This document shows, piece by piece, positions 1-12,014 of a stretch of 64,000 nt of DNA. Within the stretch, counting starts at the first letter, position 1, and each line of letters opens with the position of its first letter. The position numbers were made by a program, and so were the translations under genes. Under the pieces are notes generated by a model that saw only the letters and a program-made list of their open reading frames with translations, did no database searches and was not told the DNA's origin. The DNA is from Trissonchulus latispiculum (taxonomy: Eukaryota; Nematoda; Enoplea; Enoplida; Ironidae): NCBI GenBank assembly GCA_030248195.1, contig JASAND010022402.1, positions 1 through 64,000 of the forward strand. Direction: 5' to 3'.

Positions 1-350
1 ACCAAATGTTTGTGATAACGGCGTTCTTATATCGAACGCTAGATGAAGAAATCTATGCTGCGGCCTAGGGGTTGTGCAAAACCAGGAAAAGATGATCTTT
101 TACGTCCTAAAACTCAAAGAGACACACATTAGGCGAAGGCAGGCGCTGTGCTTTCCAGCTTTAACAAGTAAAGATACGGCAGTGAGCATTCAGAAGCATT
201 GCTTGGTTGGTACACGTGGTGGAAGTCACCAGAGTGCACGTTTGTGGGGGTTAGTCGCCAGCATGCAGAGCATGTTCTGCAGCGAATGCCAGCCATCTGT
301 CACTGGTGTTGTTGCAATTGTTGTCACTAGCGTTGCGATTCAAATCGGAA
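1..350 (+). repeat. Dispersed repeat, copy A
   Basis: The first 350 bases recur, in the same orientation and with scattered substitutions and small indels, at 21589-21945. Both copies begin with the same ACCAAATGTTTGTGATAACG and similarity fades after CACTAGC. Copy A is cut by the window edge, so its true left end is unknown. No terminal inverted repeats or long open frame are shared, so the element class is not known. Confidence 0.85.
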
Positions 351-1110
351 ATTCAAATTCAAATCAATTCAAATTTTTTTCTGACGACTAGTTGTTCATA
401 ACTGAATCCTAAAAATTTCCTTCAAGGTTTCTCCATTTTTGCCATTCTTTTATTTTTTGTTACACCATTTTAAAGTTGCAGGCGTCTGTTTCCAAATCGT
501 GACTGTACTGTAGTAACAGTCACCAAACCTGCTACTTATAATTTTCAAAAGTTTACAGTTATCTAACGCTTTGTCGGTACCTTATTAAATGAATGTTTGT
601 TTCGTGTTTTGAGATTTCGTTATAGTTTTCATCAATTTGTTTTTAGCTACATGTTTCGCCAGTTTTGCCTTAATGACTGTATGACTTTATTCATAATGGG
701 CAGTAAATGGGTATTTTCGAATGATGTCCATAAAAAATTTCTGTATTTTCAGTTTAAATTTCAGTTTTTCATTGTATCAGCGTCATTTCCTTTGAAAGCA
801 ATTTTGTTTTCCGTCATTGAAGTTTAATAGCTTAAAACTTTCTACAATTTTCAGATTACGCTTTTTATTGAAACCTGAATTTACTGTAAATGCTGCTGTT
901 TTTGCTAAACTTAGCGTCGATCAAATAGTTTAAGTGTTAGTTGTACTCTGATCAGGTGATCAATATGTGATTACGTATGCAACTGAGTGACAATGTGGTT
1001 CACAGTATTAAATTTTGGGTATTTGCCTTAAGTGCACTTTTCTTTTCTTTATTTTGTTGCGATTCGTTATCTAAATAAAGCTGTTTTATATTAGGATTAG
1101 GTTGGGTTAG
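351..1110. other. Non-coding AT-rich stretch
   Basis: T-rich sequence without a convincing open frame, splice pattern or repeat. The only oddity is a short run of TTAGG-like words at 1091-1120. Confidence 0.5.
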
Positions 1111-1114
1111 TTAG

Positions 1115-1278
1115 GGTTGTTCCGATAAGAAATTGACCAAGCCCGGCCGCACCAAGTCCCAGACTCGCAAACTGAGCCCGGCAGTCACCATGAGCCAGGC
1201 CGGCCCGGTGACCGGTGGGCCCGGCCTCGCAAAACCGTAGCCGGGCTTTCAGCCTAGAGCCGGGCCGGGCCCAACACA
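1115..1278. repeat. GC-rich block of GCCCGG-type words
   Basis: An isolated GC-rich island in AT-rich surroundings, built from imperfect repeats of GCCCGGCC, GGCCCGG and CCGGGC. It resembles the short GC-rich arrays near the ends of the hAT-like elements elsewhere in the window, but no matching partner array or target duplication was found here. Confidence 0.5.
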
Positions 1279-1680
1279 AAATTTTCCGGGATCGGCGCAG
1301 GCCGCTACAAGAAACCAGGAGATACCATTTGGTGGCTTTACAGAAGCCGAGTGGTGTTAAGACCTGCTAATTTTTTGAGCTAGATTGCTTTTGAAATATC
1401 CATATGTACAAGCTTATCTGGGAATTGTAATTAACGATTGTCCAAATATTAAGAAGTAGAGTAGAATTAACAGGATTTTGCTTACCTTAACTCACTAGCG
1501 TACTTAAAAGCGTTAATCAAGCGTCATCTAGTAATATTTATATTAATGTTAACCAGTAGTTAAAGTGCGCAGTGTTTAAGTAAAACGTGTAGAGCGGTAT
1601 TTTAAATGCACAGCAGTACTACTTCGATTTTACTTGAAGGTTTGTCTCAAACATGTGGTACATGTGGCGGTATACCACCC
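1279..1680. other. No feature recognised
   Basis: Unique-looking AT-rich DNA between a GC-rich block and a minisatellite; no gene or repeat seen. Confidence 0.4.
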
Positions 1681-2140
1681 GCTTAGAAAAGTCCATCCCG
1701 GGTGTAGTCCGATTCGGGCTGACAGAGTCCGATCCGGATGGACCAAGTCCTTCCTGGGTAGCCACTGTCCATCGCCAGTAGCCAAAGTCTGGACCGGGCG
1801 GCCAAAGTCTGCACCGGGCGGCCAAAATCCGGGGCGGGCGGCCAAAGTCCGCACCGGGCGGCCAAAATCCGGACTGGGTGGCCAAAGCCTCCTCCCAGTA
1901 GTCGAGTCACATACAACTAGCCAAAGTCCTATGTGGGTTGCTCAAGTCACGTTTGGTCAGCACAAAGTCCGGGACTACTGACCACCTAGGGAACTGGGTA
2001 GGCCAAGTCACGGCCGGCCCGCACAAAGTCCGGGACCAGTGACCACCTAGGGAACTGGCTAGGCCAAGTCACGGCCGGCCAGCACAGAGTCCGGGACCAG
2101 TGACCACCTAGGGAACTGGTTGGCCGTGCTCCAGTGACTT
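1681..2140 (+). repeat. 20-bp minisatellite with 61-bp higher-order repeat
   Basis: Monomers of 20 bp, approximately GCCAAAGTCCGCACCGGGCG, run in strict register from about 1701 and are best preserved at 1781-1900. From about 1961 the array changes to a 61-bp unit made of three diverged monomers; GACCACCTAGGGAACTGG recurs at 1980, 2041 and 2102. Open frames on both strands here only reflect the repeat and are not genes. Confidence 0.9.
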
Positions 2141-2778
2141 CTGTCTGCACTGTGTGATCAAACTCTTTGCAGACGCATTAGCTTTATGGTAGCCATTTGT
2201 ACCATAATTTGGCAAATGATCTGCCAAAGAACTCTAAAACTGTCCCTAATCGAGCTGAAATTTAGTTTTTATGGTTTTCCACAACGATGGGTCCAATGAT
2301 TTAATTTACAAGTTTTCAATTTTAAAATGTTTGATTTTTCCGATTTTGGGGCACCGTTGCCCAAATTTCGATTGTTTCGATTGTATGCGTACCAATCAAC
2401 GACCAGAAGTAGCTAATTTGGAAATTTTTAAATTATGGTGGACATGAAATTTTTCAGACGACTGGATTTGCTTACATATTTGACACACACATCTACACCT
2501 ATGTATAGGATGTTAAGAGTTGGTGTAAATATGACTACTAGAAGGCAGCTTCTATTTTTTGGTTTAGCTTCCCAGTACAATAGTACACTAAGCTTTTACC
2601 ACGCGCATGCTCTATGTCTGTATTAAGGAGTACAGACAAACAAACGGAACCCGAACAGACAAAATCCGGCAAATAGTTAGCAAGCCCACTTTCTTATTTG
2701 TGCCGATCACCCGGCAGGCTAACACTATCGGGAAAAACATAAAATCTTACAGTCTCTATTATGAGCTTTTGGTGTAAC
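2141..2778. other. No feature recognised
   Basis: Non-repetitive AT-rich sequence. Short open frames exist but show no codon structure or motif worth calling. Confidence 0.4.
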
Positions 2779-2780
2779 TA

Positions 2781-2942
2781 AGGGCCTTTTCAAGAAAGGG
2801 TAGAGTAGAGTTAAAATTAATTCGATCCTTTTCATGAAAGAGTTAAAAGAGGGAAACCCAAGCATGAGTGGAGTTAAAGCGAGTTAAAACAGCTATTTTT
2901 AACTCTACTCAACTCTACTCTACTCTTTCTTGAAAAGGCCCT
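2781..2942. mobile_element. 162-bp MITE flanked by TA
   Basis: Terminal inverted repeats start AGGGCCTTTTCAAGAAAG and are flanked by TA at 2779-2780 and 2943-2944. The interior is made of GAGTTAAA and TAGAGTAGAG words in inverted arrangement, so the element can fold on itself. A related, larger but left-truncated copy lies at about 44685-44947 with the same right end. Confidence 0.8.
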
Positions 2943-3069
2943 TAGTTGCGATTGCATTGTTAAACGATGCTGGGATTGGTGACTAGCTCTTAGCTACATT
3001 TAACTACTTCCTTCCTCCAAAGAGCAACGCTATATCTATATATTTACAATGCCATAAGATTTCTTAACG

Positions 3070-3077
3070 GCTTTATT
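3070..3077 (-). terminator. Possible polyadenylation signal
   Basis: The minus strand reads AAATAAAGC here, about 170 bases past the stop of the YkuD-like gene. It is a plausible poly(A) signal for that gene; alternatives cannot be excluded without transcripts. Confidence 0.35.
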
Positions 3078-3246
3078 TAACTGTGTCAAAAACAGTGAGC
3101 TGAAGCAAGCGTTGTTGTATTAATAAACATGCATGAAGTAATAAATAAATTACAACTGTACAGCTACAATTTAATGCAATTAAATGGACAATAAAAACAA
3201 CAAGAAGAAATAAACCAATGTAAATTGCAAATACATTATATTAATA

Positions 3247-5427
3247 TCAATCTTTTATGCGCATAATTCCCCGATATTCTTGAATCACATTATTCTGAGA
3301 TCCTCCAAGACAAACGCCTAATGTGCAGTAAAGACATTCATTGGCCAGAAAAGTATTGAGGTCCAATTTGTCCAAAAATCCTTTAATCGCATCCCAGCAG
3401 GACATCTGGCTTGTAGGTATGGTTATACAGCCTGCGCTATTTGAACCTGGATGCAGCCCAAAGCCTCTGAAAATTGATAGAAATGACGATGGTACTTGTG
3501 CTGTCTAAGATTGCTAATATTTGATAGTTTTAAGACAAGTCTACAGTAAACGATACAACAATTTTATTTATTTTATATGACCAAATTTCACTTTCGTTTG
3601 TTGAGAATTGAAAGCAAACTGTATAAGCATGGAAAATTACTTTACCCCTGGCAGTCCACTTCGGGTACTTTGGTGTGGTAATCCCAGTAGCCTCCATCTG
3701 GCCTTGGCTTATACAGTTTGTAGGCCGGAGTTGAGCCATGCATCAGAAAAAATTCACCTATTCGGTAATCTCCGTTGGGGAGTCTACCATTGGGCACCTT
3801 TTTGACTTTATCTAGTGTTGAACAAATCCATGGTCTGAAATAAGAAATGGTGGGATAATGTTATTAACCGTACTGTACAAGTTGACAGCTGTTATAAGTT
3901 GTTGTTTCTATGCTAACGGAGTTATTTTAATATATTTGATCGGCCTTTGACCACAGTCTGTTTCAATTTGAAATATAATTAAAACAAATCAAGGAAATTA
4001 ATTTCTCAAGCCAGTTCTGGTTTTGAAGTCTGGTTTTATGCATGACAAGAGCAATTATAAAGCAGTCAAACTGTATACCACTTCACTTTCATAATTGGAA
4101 AGCAATAACTGAATAGTGTAGTTGATTGACAGGTCAACTATAGCCAGGCGCTTAAATCATGTGCCCACAACTTAATATATGGTCAAATCTTGTTGGGGGC
4201 TTGCGATAAGAAAATCTTTCTAATCTGGTGGTTTCTTCTTAATCTTCTTAATCGTTAAAAAATTTTTAATCTGGTGGCCGATTTTCATTGCTCCTTGCCG
4301 CTCACGGCGGTACGACTTGCTCGTTGTTCGGGCTGAGGGAGGCTTGAACCCTCTTACCTCCCAAGTGTGAACCTGTGCATGTACACGGTACGTTTGGTAG
4401 CTGGGCTCAGTCTATTTGCTTTGGTTGGTTTGCATCTAATTCCGATATTTGATTTACTTTGCAATAATTTATGCAGTTTGCTGGTTTGACACGCAATTAT
4501 GCGAAATCAAAACAGAATAAACTAAATAGAAGGCATAGTACTCACCCACAAGTCACAGTTTTTGAGACTTGCTCCCATATGCAGGTTGGACTAAAAATAA
4601 GAAATATAATTAGTAATGCTCCACTCACGCTGACAGTTCACACTACTTCAGGCTTCGAGGAAAAAATGGGAATTAGGCTTTACATCTAACTTGGGAAAGA
4701 AAACTATAACAAAACATTATAGCAACTATATAATTAAAATAATCCAACGGTATATGATCCTGCCCTGCAATGGCATGCTTTATAAACTTGTTAAGAACAC
4801 GTGTCAAAAATCAAATCGTCTAAACGATTAAATTTACACGAACTTGAAACGCTTCTTTTTGGTAGTAATTTTTCTAGTACTTCTTTGAATCCCAGCAAGA
4901 ACCATTTTACTAAGTCAAAGCAGAAAAAGTTAAGGACAAAGTTTCTCATTCACTACGTTACAGCAATTTTCCTACAAAGACTTCGAAACAGAAGCTATCA
5001 ATGTTAGCCGGTTACACAAATTTGGAATCGAATCAAATCATGTAGATAAACCTTGTACACGATACATTTTTAACTTATTTTTGAGACGGTGCCTAAAGTT
5101 GTTTTCGATTCAATATTATGATTCTTGATTATGATTTTTGATTATGATTTTGATTATGCTTATGATTGTGTTTGCTGCAGCTACAACAAGCGGGACTGGT
5201 GACTTTAGTTCCCACATTTACTGGACCACACAACAACTGATGCCAAGACCACAGATTGCACTAACTTAACACTACGCCTCTAGGAAAATTCTTTGCTGAG
5301 GATGTGAGACTAGAAAAACTTTCTGCACATACCCATTAATGGCAGCCCACGTGTTTGTACCAACTATGCCATCAGTTGTCAGGCCTCGAGCTTGACACGC
5401 TTGACAGCCATATTTTTGACACGGTTC
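3247..5427 (-). CDS. Peptidoglycan-binding plus YkuD-like (L,D-transpeptidase-like) protein, 3' part of gene
   Basis: Four exons join in phase: 5333-5427, 4546-4590, 3646-3834 and 3247-3466, all with GT-AG borders. The first carries the end of a PG_binding_1 repeat (GLTTDGIVGTNTW), nearly the same as in the exon at 16981-17240. The later exons give PNGRLPNGDYRIGEF and then FGLHPGSNSAGCITIP, an H-x2-G-x2-S-x-GCI pattern like the His and Cys segment of YkuD domains, which cross-link or cleave peptidoglycan peptides. Eight or more cysteines suggest an exported, disulfide-bonded protein. The 3' end is firm (TGA at 3247-3249). The 5' end is not: the signal peptide and first half of the PG repeat were not found upstream, and the acceptor near 5428 is weak, so the gene may be 5'-truncated or have a remote first exon. 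Peptidoglycan-directed activity is inference. Known YkuD enzymes are mostly bacterial, so an ancestral transfer is possible; the introns argue against contamination. Confidence 0.72.
4255..4395 (-). repeat. tRNA-derived SINE-like element, copy 1
   Basis: The minus strand has a pol III B-box-like GGTTCAAGCC, then a body with TACCGCCGT, GGCAAGG and CCAGATTAAAAA. The same words in the same order occur on the plus strand at 41322-41430. It sits inside an intron of the YkuD-like gene. The A box is not clear, so the tRNA origin is tentative. Confidence 0.5.
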
Positions 5428-5434
5428 CTTACTT

Positions 5435-6050
5435 TAACCACCAAACTTTAACGAAAACCGAGTTAAGCAACCATATAAAACCGGAGTTTAGCAAATTCGG
5501 GCTCGACACAAAGTATTACAGTTGCTACACTGCTGCAAACGATGCTGTTGTCGTTTCAATCATACATTAACATAATTTCGAATTCTGTTTTAGTTTGTTC
5601 CAAAATGATCCAGGGGTGCTTGTACCATGAACATACAATTAACTTATGTAATGTTTCTCAAAATGAATGTTGCTGTCATTAATATGGCAATTTTTAAAAA
5701 AACTTTAAAACAAAATTCTAAATGTAGCATAGGTCAGAGAGAGTTGGACTATGAGGTAAAACGTTACCTGTGCAGGGACTGAATAGTGAGACGATCAGTT
5801 CACGGAATGAAATAGCCCCACCATAAAGCTTCTATTTATATCAAAATAAATGACAATTTAAACCGATTTTGTGGGTGTTTAAAACCTGAATTAAAACTTA
5901 AAACCATGCCCTGAGGAGTATGGACTCGTTTATTTTCCAAAAATCGTCAAACAAGTCATTAAAATTCTGTTCTAAAATGTTATCTATTGGCGTCAAACGT
6001 GAGTATTAAACACTTCTATTAGTTTGTTGTTGTTATTCCCGGCAAACAAG
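5435..6050. other. No feature recognised
   Basis: Upstream side of the YkuD-like gene. A first exon for that gene would be expected on the minus strand here or further right, but no signal peptide with a matching phase-0 or phase-1 donor stood out. Confidence 0.35.
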
Positions 6051-6055
6051 GAAGT

Positions 6056-6643
6056 TCCGTCAATAGTGACTCATTTTTGTCAAAAGGTTCCAGAAAATGT
6101 CTGAGCTGTTTTACATGTGAAGGTGGTAATAAACCGGCATTAAAAACACAATGTTAGATGAGACTGGCTCCAATTTGCAAAACTCCGCAAAACAAGCAAA
6201 ATGTGTGTTTTTTTTGACTTCCTCGTTTCAAGAATTGTGAAGCAAATAACAAGAACGCATTAGGTTTCGTTACAGCTTGCATACAGCCAGGGCCCAGGAC
6301 TCATTTGTATGCACTGGACCTGCTGCAATGATCCCAGCTGCGGTTGAAGTTGGAACCTGCTTTAACAGATACGTGTGGACTGTGCGTAAAATAGATCATT
6401 CCCAAAGCTCAATTTGCGTGCTGCTTTCACCTCTCTTATCGTTCCAATTTATACGAATTTTAAGGTTTTAGTCGTTAACCTGGGAATTTGATGTCAAAAC
6501 TACAAGTGCAAGAAGGAGGAAACTGTCTTTGATCAAAATCGTGTTTATCGCAATAATAAAAGGCATGTGCGCCTCCAATTGTTAAAGCTGCAACAAGCGA
6601 TATTCACAAACAATTGGACAAAAAATGAGTCACTATTGACGGA
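6056..6643. mobile_element. 588-bp MITE, mariner-like ends
   Basis: Inverted ends TCCGTCAATAGTGACTCATT lie at 6056 and, reversed, at 6624-6643. A TA follows the right end; the expected left TA reads GT. No transposase remains inside. The Tc1/mariner assignment rests on the end type and the right-hand TA only. Confidence 0.6.
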
Positions 6644-6645
6644 TA

Positions 6646-7315
6646 CTGGCGTTCTTGACAGCCCGGTCATTGATTCAACCAGTCTAAAACCTGTCCCAAT
6701 TGAAACACCTCTTTCTCAGTTCTCACGCTGTGACCTCTGATGTGGTATCCCCAGTTGACCAACTCATTTTCATGTCATCCCCATTTTATTCAACTCTTCT
6801 TCAAATTAGTCAGTTTTTCTGTCGGAGGAGCCAGCTTTAACTTTCACAAATAGTTGTGGTTAATAAGTTGAAATAGATATATTCTTTAAGCATTTAACAG
6901 TCTCCAAGAGTTGATCTGGAAAGCATCTGTTGAATCCGAAATGAATCAAGAGGCTTATGTAAATCAAATCTTAGCGTCGAAACGAAACGTTTTTATGTGT
7001 GAGAAAATGAAGGTGAAACTGAAAGTTTTTTCATGGTTGCCCCATCCTTTAATGTAAGATTAGGCTGCTGGGTTGGTGATGTTTTTAATGCAAAAGCGAT
7101 TTCGGACCAGGCAACAACTCGTTCAAACTTTAAGGCCGTGGGCTACGAGTCGAACTAAAATTTGCACTAAACCAAACTACGATATGCAGATGGATGTGGC
7201 CAAACTATGTGTGTGAGAAAATGAAAGAAATCCACCACGGCATTCGTGCTCCACTTTCCAGCCCGGCCGGCACCTATCATAATTACAGCTACTGTCTTAT
7301 TTTAGTGCAAAGAAA
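6646..7315. other. No feature recognised
   Basis: No gene, repeat or conserved motif seen. Confidence 0.4.
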
Positions 7316-7382
7316 GATTCTTTCTTTCTTTCTTTCTTTTCTTTCTTTCTTTCTTTCTTTCTTTAAAGAAAGAAAGAAAGAC
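7316..7382. repeat. (CTTT)n/(AAAG)n inverted microsatellite
   Basis: A run of CTTT units ends directly in a run of AAAG units, making a near-perfect hairpin. A second (CTTT)n run lies at 7609-7690. Both give pseudo-open frames rich in Phe and Ser. Confidence 0.9.
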
Positions 7383-7608
7383 AGTTTCGTCATCATAAAT
7401 TTGATGGACACATGTCCTGCCAACCCAGCCTACCTAACCTTCTGTCTTACGTAAACTCAATTGCCTTGACCACTAAAGTAGTGCTTAAGATGCATGTGTG
7501 CTAGAAGCGAAAACTAAGATCAAATACCACAACATTGGAGGTTCCTTTAAAATTAACCAAGTTGACAACAGCTGTCAAGTCTACAGAAGTCTACCAAGGG
7601 TCACTGAA

Positions 7609-7690
7609 GTTTCTTTTCTTATGCAACTTTTCTTTCTTTCTTTCTTTCTTTTTCTTTTCTTTCTTTCTTTCTCTTTCTTGAAATTTTCTT
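7609..7690 (+). repeat. (CTTT)n microsatellite
   Basis: Interrupted CTTT/CTTTT run just left of the hAT-like element that starts at 7725. Confidence 0.85.
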
Positions 7691-8913
7691 TTTCGTTCCA
7701 CTAAAATACGACAGTAGCTGTATCCAGAGATGAAACCGGGTCACTATTTACTGACCCGGTGACCCGGTGACCCGGTCGACCCCTGACCCGGTGACCCGGT
7801 GACCCGGTGACCCGGTATTTTTGAAAATTCAAGTTTAAGCTTGCAAAAAATTAAAAATACTTTATTGGGGTGCGGTGACTGTTTTTTGCCATTTTGGAAA
7901 TTTTTCACGACTAAAATATCAAGTTGGGCAAAAGTTTTGCTTTCCTTAAAGTAGTAGCATTGGAACGTGAATATTGTAAGTAAGCCGAAAAAAATCAAAA
8001 CGATCTGCATGATAATGTTAAGTAAACTACATAGCTTTTTGAATCAAACAAATTGGAACAAAATACTTTGCCAAAGGCATAACATCATCTAATTCTAATC
8101 ATAGGGTTTAACATTAGCACTTTTCTGTTTTATCATTATATATTTTAGTAAAATATTTCATTTAGTTGTATGATTGAAGTTTCACTCAGCGGAAATTCTT
8201 TGGAAATATTTTTTCGCATGGTTAGGATTCAGAGAATATGAAATAAAATCAATCATATTTGGTTCCTGAAGATATGTAGCAAGCCATAACAATTGCAAAA
8301 AATGCAAATTAAAACTCAGAATCTGTAAACCTTGTTTTGCTGAGATTTTCCTTCTTTCCGAGATTTTAAACCCACAGTCTGACCCCCTAAATGATAGCAG
8401 CAGCAATAAATCACTTACAGTAGATGGAGCATGGAGAATTTTAGATATTAAAATAAAGATTTCAGACTCTCAGGGCTCATGTAATAGTTTTCATTTTCTA
8501 GTTAAGATTGAACGCAATCATTGTAGTTTCAAACCTAGATCTAAGCCTGACAGAACATTACAAATATTATGAGGACACTACTACAGCGACAAGCATTTAA
8601 AAACAAGTTACCCCTAAAAGGGGTGATATTTCGCTCCAGGCAAGTACGATTTAACGCAGCTACATGTAAGTTTGCTGGTTTTATGACTAGAGTTGTCCTG
8701 ATATAAAAATTGAAGACCGGACTACCCCCCAAGCCAGAAAAATTTCCCCTAAGAACATTATAGCGTTTTTGTACAATTTTAGCGCTTACTTCCAACCTTG
8801 CATTATTTTCGTAACCCTGTGAAAATGAGTGACTCCAATATTTTATTCAACACTATCAAAGTTTACCCAATTTTCCAGTGGCACACAACCTACCACCTTA
8901 GACTAAAAAGGTA

Positions 8914-10034
8914 GGGGAAGTTGCCCAAATATGGCCAAGTGCCGAATATGGCCAACGTTGACTTTGGATAGTTGTGTACGTTGCTTATCAAGGAGAATTG
9001 AACTAAAACTTTCGCAGTAGCGAGATATACTTGTTGCTATTGGAGTGGCCAACTTTCAGCAAAAACTGTCCAGTATTAAATTAAACAAGAATTGTTTTCT
9101 AATTTTAGTCAGCTTTTGATTTTCGAACCAGTTACTTTATGCGGTCGGAAAGTTACTTTTTCAAGACAAGGATTCTCAATTGCAGATGAGCTTTAACTAA
9201 CAATTTTTACATCATTTTACAGAAAATTGTTTGTAGATTATTCCTGCAAAATGTAAAAACTTAAAGTTGACCCAGTAAAATTTTGTGTGCAGGAGAACTA
9301 ATTTAGGTGACATTTTCAACGATGTGCCCTAATATGGCCAGCCGAAATTTTGTGAGGGCCCAAATATGGTCAATGTAAAATCTAACCTATTTTACATGTA
9401 AAAACACGGGTTTTTCAGTCGTAAGATCTGGCTGATTTTTGCTTGAAGTCTTAATGTAAGAGTTTTGGCGAATTGATAAATGAACCTTTGATGTAATTAT
9501 TCATAAAAAATTTGTTTTAAAAACTGATGATTTCAGTTTAGTAGTAAACCGTTATTGTACAAATTTTAAGGCTAAAAATAGTTTTATGAAGCATAATATA
9601 GTCTCAGAGGTTGGAAACAATGTTTAAAATATTGTTTCGTTTTTGAAAATACCATATTTTAGCGTTTTTACAAAAATGCTTTGATGTTACCGCTATGATT
9701 AAGCGTGTGTCCATATTTGGCACCTCTTGTCCATATTGGGAACCCGGTGTCCATATTAGGAAACTTTTCTTTTCAGCAAAATCGGCGTCAAAAAATTTTT
9801 CGGTTTCCCTTGGTCCCGCCTTAGAAAGCGAAAAAAATCGAATTTCGCGAAATCGAAAAATTTTGGGATATTTGAACTCAGCGTGGTCGAAAACATATCC
9901 ATACCAAATTTCAGCTCATTTGGTCGAGTTTTAAGAACTTTGAGTGGTGGGGGGGTAATCTGGAAAAGACCCAACTTTTTTCTCGTATCTTTCTGTGCTA
10001 AAATCGGATTTGGCCATATTTGGGAAACTTCCCC
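8914..10034. mobile_element. TA-flanked element with CCAAATATGG subterminal repeats
   Basis: Inverted ends GGGGAAGTTGCCCAAATATG and, at the other end, the same with one change, are flanked by TA at 8912-8913 and 10035-10036. The subterminal regions repeat CCAAATATGG and CCATATTNGG words (for example near 9330-9370 and 9710-9765). About 1.1 kb, nested inside the hAT-like element; no transposase seen. The ends resemble those of the element at 40962-43507. Confidence 0.85.
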
Positions 10035-10438
10035 TATTGTAGGATTCAGCATAGACAAGAGAAGGATCGGACTTTGCGATGTATCAAAACATCTGGTTTT
10101 GCTACATGACACGACCTTTTTCTACTAATGAATCGCTGTTTTCCATAAAGGGATTGGCAAAGGCGATTTGAATAAACGTCGTAAAGCTGGGGCCAGCGAT
10201 TGGCAAACTAAGTAAACTATGTACCTGGTTGAAAAGCTCTGGTTGTAGTTAGATAGCATGGGCAGTTTACATTTAAACACTCTCCTTAAAACACTCCAGT
10301 AGAAACTACTGGAATCACTTTTATGGATGAATAAACAAGATAAATAAAAGCTACAAGACTAATTTTGACAGGAATCAATAGTATTGTAGTTTTCACCAGA
10401 GCCTTTTAATATTATGGTTTGTTAACAATTTTCTGTTA

Positions 10439-11270
10439 AGCCCGGTTCATACTTCGTGTGCTTTGTGCTTTGTCCTTTGTCCTTTTGTGCTTTTGTGCTT
10501 TGTGCTTTGTGCTTTCCGGTTCATACTTTTTGGAAAAGCACAGTGCTTTGTGCTTTGTGTTTTTCTAATTCATACTTCAAAAATGTGCTTTGTGCTTTGT
10601 GCTTTTGTGCTTTCGGGTGTGCTTTCGAATGTTGAGCCAAGTTCAACATTTTGAGTTGTGCTTTTGTGCTTAGCCAATCAAATTCCAGTATTTTTGGCAT
10701 TATCCAATAGAAAAGAGAAGGCGGGGAATCAGAAGAGATAGAATACGGTATTAACGAAGACATAGAAATAAATGATGGAAAAATAGGAAAATTATAAAAA
10801 ATTAAAATGTAGGCATTTAATTTTAATTTGATTTCAATATGCTATCCTAACTTTGGTAATTTTTATAACCACTTTGGCTCTATTGGCTAACAAATATTTT
10901 CTAAATTATTTTATGTTGTTGCTTTGGCAGATATGTTGTTTAGAAGTTGATCACTGACAACCTTATAGTTTTTTGAAATTTTTGAAACCTGGTTTTCTAT
11001 TTAATTTGGGTAGAATTTTCGGCATACTTCTTGTGTTTTCATATGTCAGGTGACTAAATCTCGACTTGTCCTTTGCTGTCCCCACGGGAAGTATGAACGC
11101 GTCCTCGTGAGCACAAAGCACAAAGCACAAAGGACAAAGGACAAAAGCACAAAGGACAAAGGACAAAGGACAAAAGCACAAAGGACAAAGCACAATGGAC
11201 AAAGCACAAAGCACATATAGAAAATGACAAAAGCACAAAGCACAAAAGCACAAAAAGTATGAACCGGGCT
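10439..11270. mobile_element. Harbinger-like MITE with GTGCTTT arrays
   Basis: Ends AGCCCGGTTCATACTT in inverted orientation, flanked by TTA at 10436-10438 and 11271-11273, as expected for PIF/Harbinger elements (TWA duplication). Inside each end are long runs of GTGCTTT/GCACAAA heptamers, inverted relative to each other. These runs produce several overlapping Cys/Phe-rich open frames on both strands, which are not genes. 832 bp, nested in the hAT-like element at 7725-12248. Confidence 0.85.
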
Positions 11271-11988
11271 TTAGTTACAAATCAAGCCAACATATCCGAT
11301 AGCTGATTCCGCAGATGAATACTGATAGCTTGCCAAACGCTGAAATTCAACATAGCAGACCAAAATAGCTAACAGCATTTAATTCTTAAAGGATTGGCAA
11401 ACGTCATACTCTGCACGTGAAATCAAGAGCTCAATGGTTCAATAAGCAGGCGTTTTGCTTGGAGGTCGCGTTCAACACCAACCCAGGGCCGGTATTAACA
11501 AAGCTCCCCATTTTGGCTCCAGCACCGACCCGCGAATAAACCATAACAACTGATAAATGTGGAAATATTTTGTGTGATTTTACAGCAGTGTTAGGAAGAG
11601 GTACTTAGCTGCGAGGCAGCCATTGAAGAACTGATGTTACAAATTTAGTCTGACTAATTTGCATAATTTGCACTAAGCAACCTACCACTCTATTTACTTT
11701 CCAGACAAAGAGGGGAACTGCATAAACTCTGCACAAGGCAAAGAAATGATTATTATTGCCCCCCCCCCCTCACAAGTTCAACTTTAAAATTATTTAAAAT
11801 TTTTTTCTTGATAGGAAAACACTATTTCTGCGACGAATTTCCGTTAAAAATTTTTACTTCTTTACATGTTTTGGCCAATGCTCCCCCCATTCTGAAAAAA
11901 CTCAGCAGCTGGATCGACATGTTAAGCATAGCCACTAGAACTAGTGTGCGAAATTTTTCAGTTCAAAAGTGGGTCCACCCATTACAAA

Positions 11989-12014
11989 TATTTCGCCTTC
12001 GGCGAAATAAAAAC
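11989..12014 (+). repeat. Conserved hairpin, copy 1
   Basis: TATTTCGCC-TTC-GGCGAAATA followed by AAAA. The same layout (stem, 3-4 base loop, then ATAAAAA) with different stem bases occurs at 21174-21201, 38848-38875 (minus) and, decayed, 39947-39976. Confidence 0.6.

Noticed and set aside
1091..1120. Telomere-like TTAGG/TTAGGG words
   Set aside because: Too short and irregular to be a telomeric or interstitial telomeric repeat.
1619..1981. Overlapping open frames on both strands
   Set aside because: They arise from the 20-bp minisatellite, whose unit happens to lack stops in several frames.
4330..4395. Functional tRNA gene
   Set aside because: Only a B-box-like word is present; a cloverleaf does not form and the A box is unclear. 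The SINE explanation fits better because of the second copy at 41322.
3247..5427. Bacterial contamination as the source of the peptidoglycan-domain gene
   Set aside because: The coding pieces are separated by introns with matching phases and lie in repeat-rich animal-like DNA; the paralogue has a TATA box and a shared intron position.
10463..11253. Cys/Phe-rich proteins on both strands
   Set aside because: All the frames come from GTGCTTT/GCACAAA heptamer runs inside a MITE.
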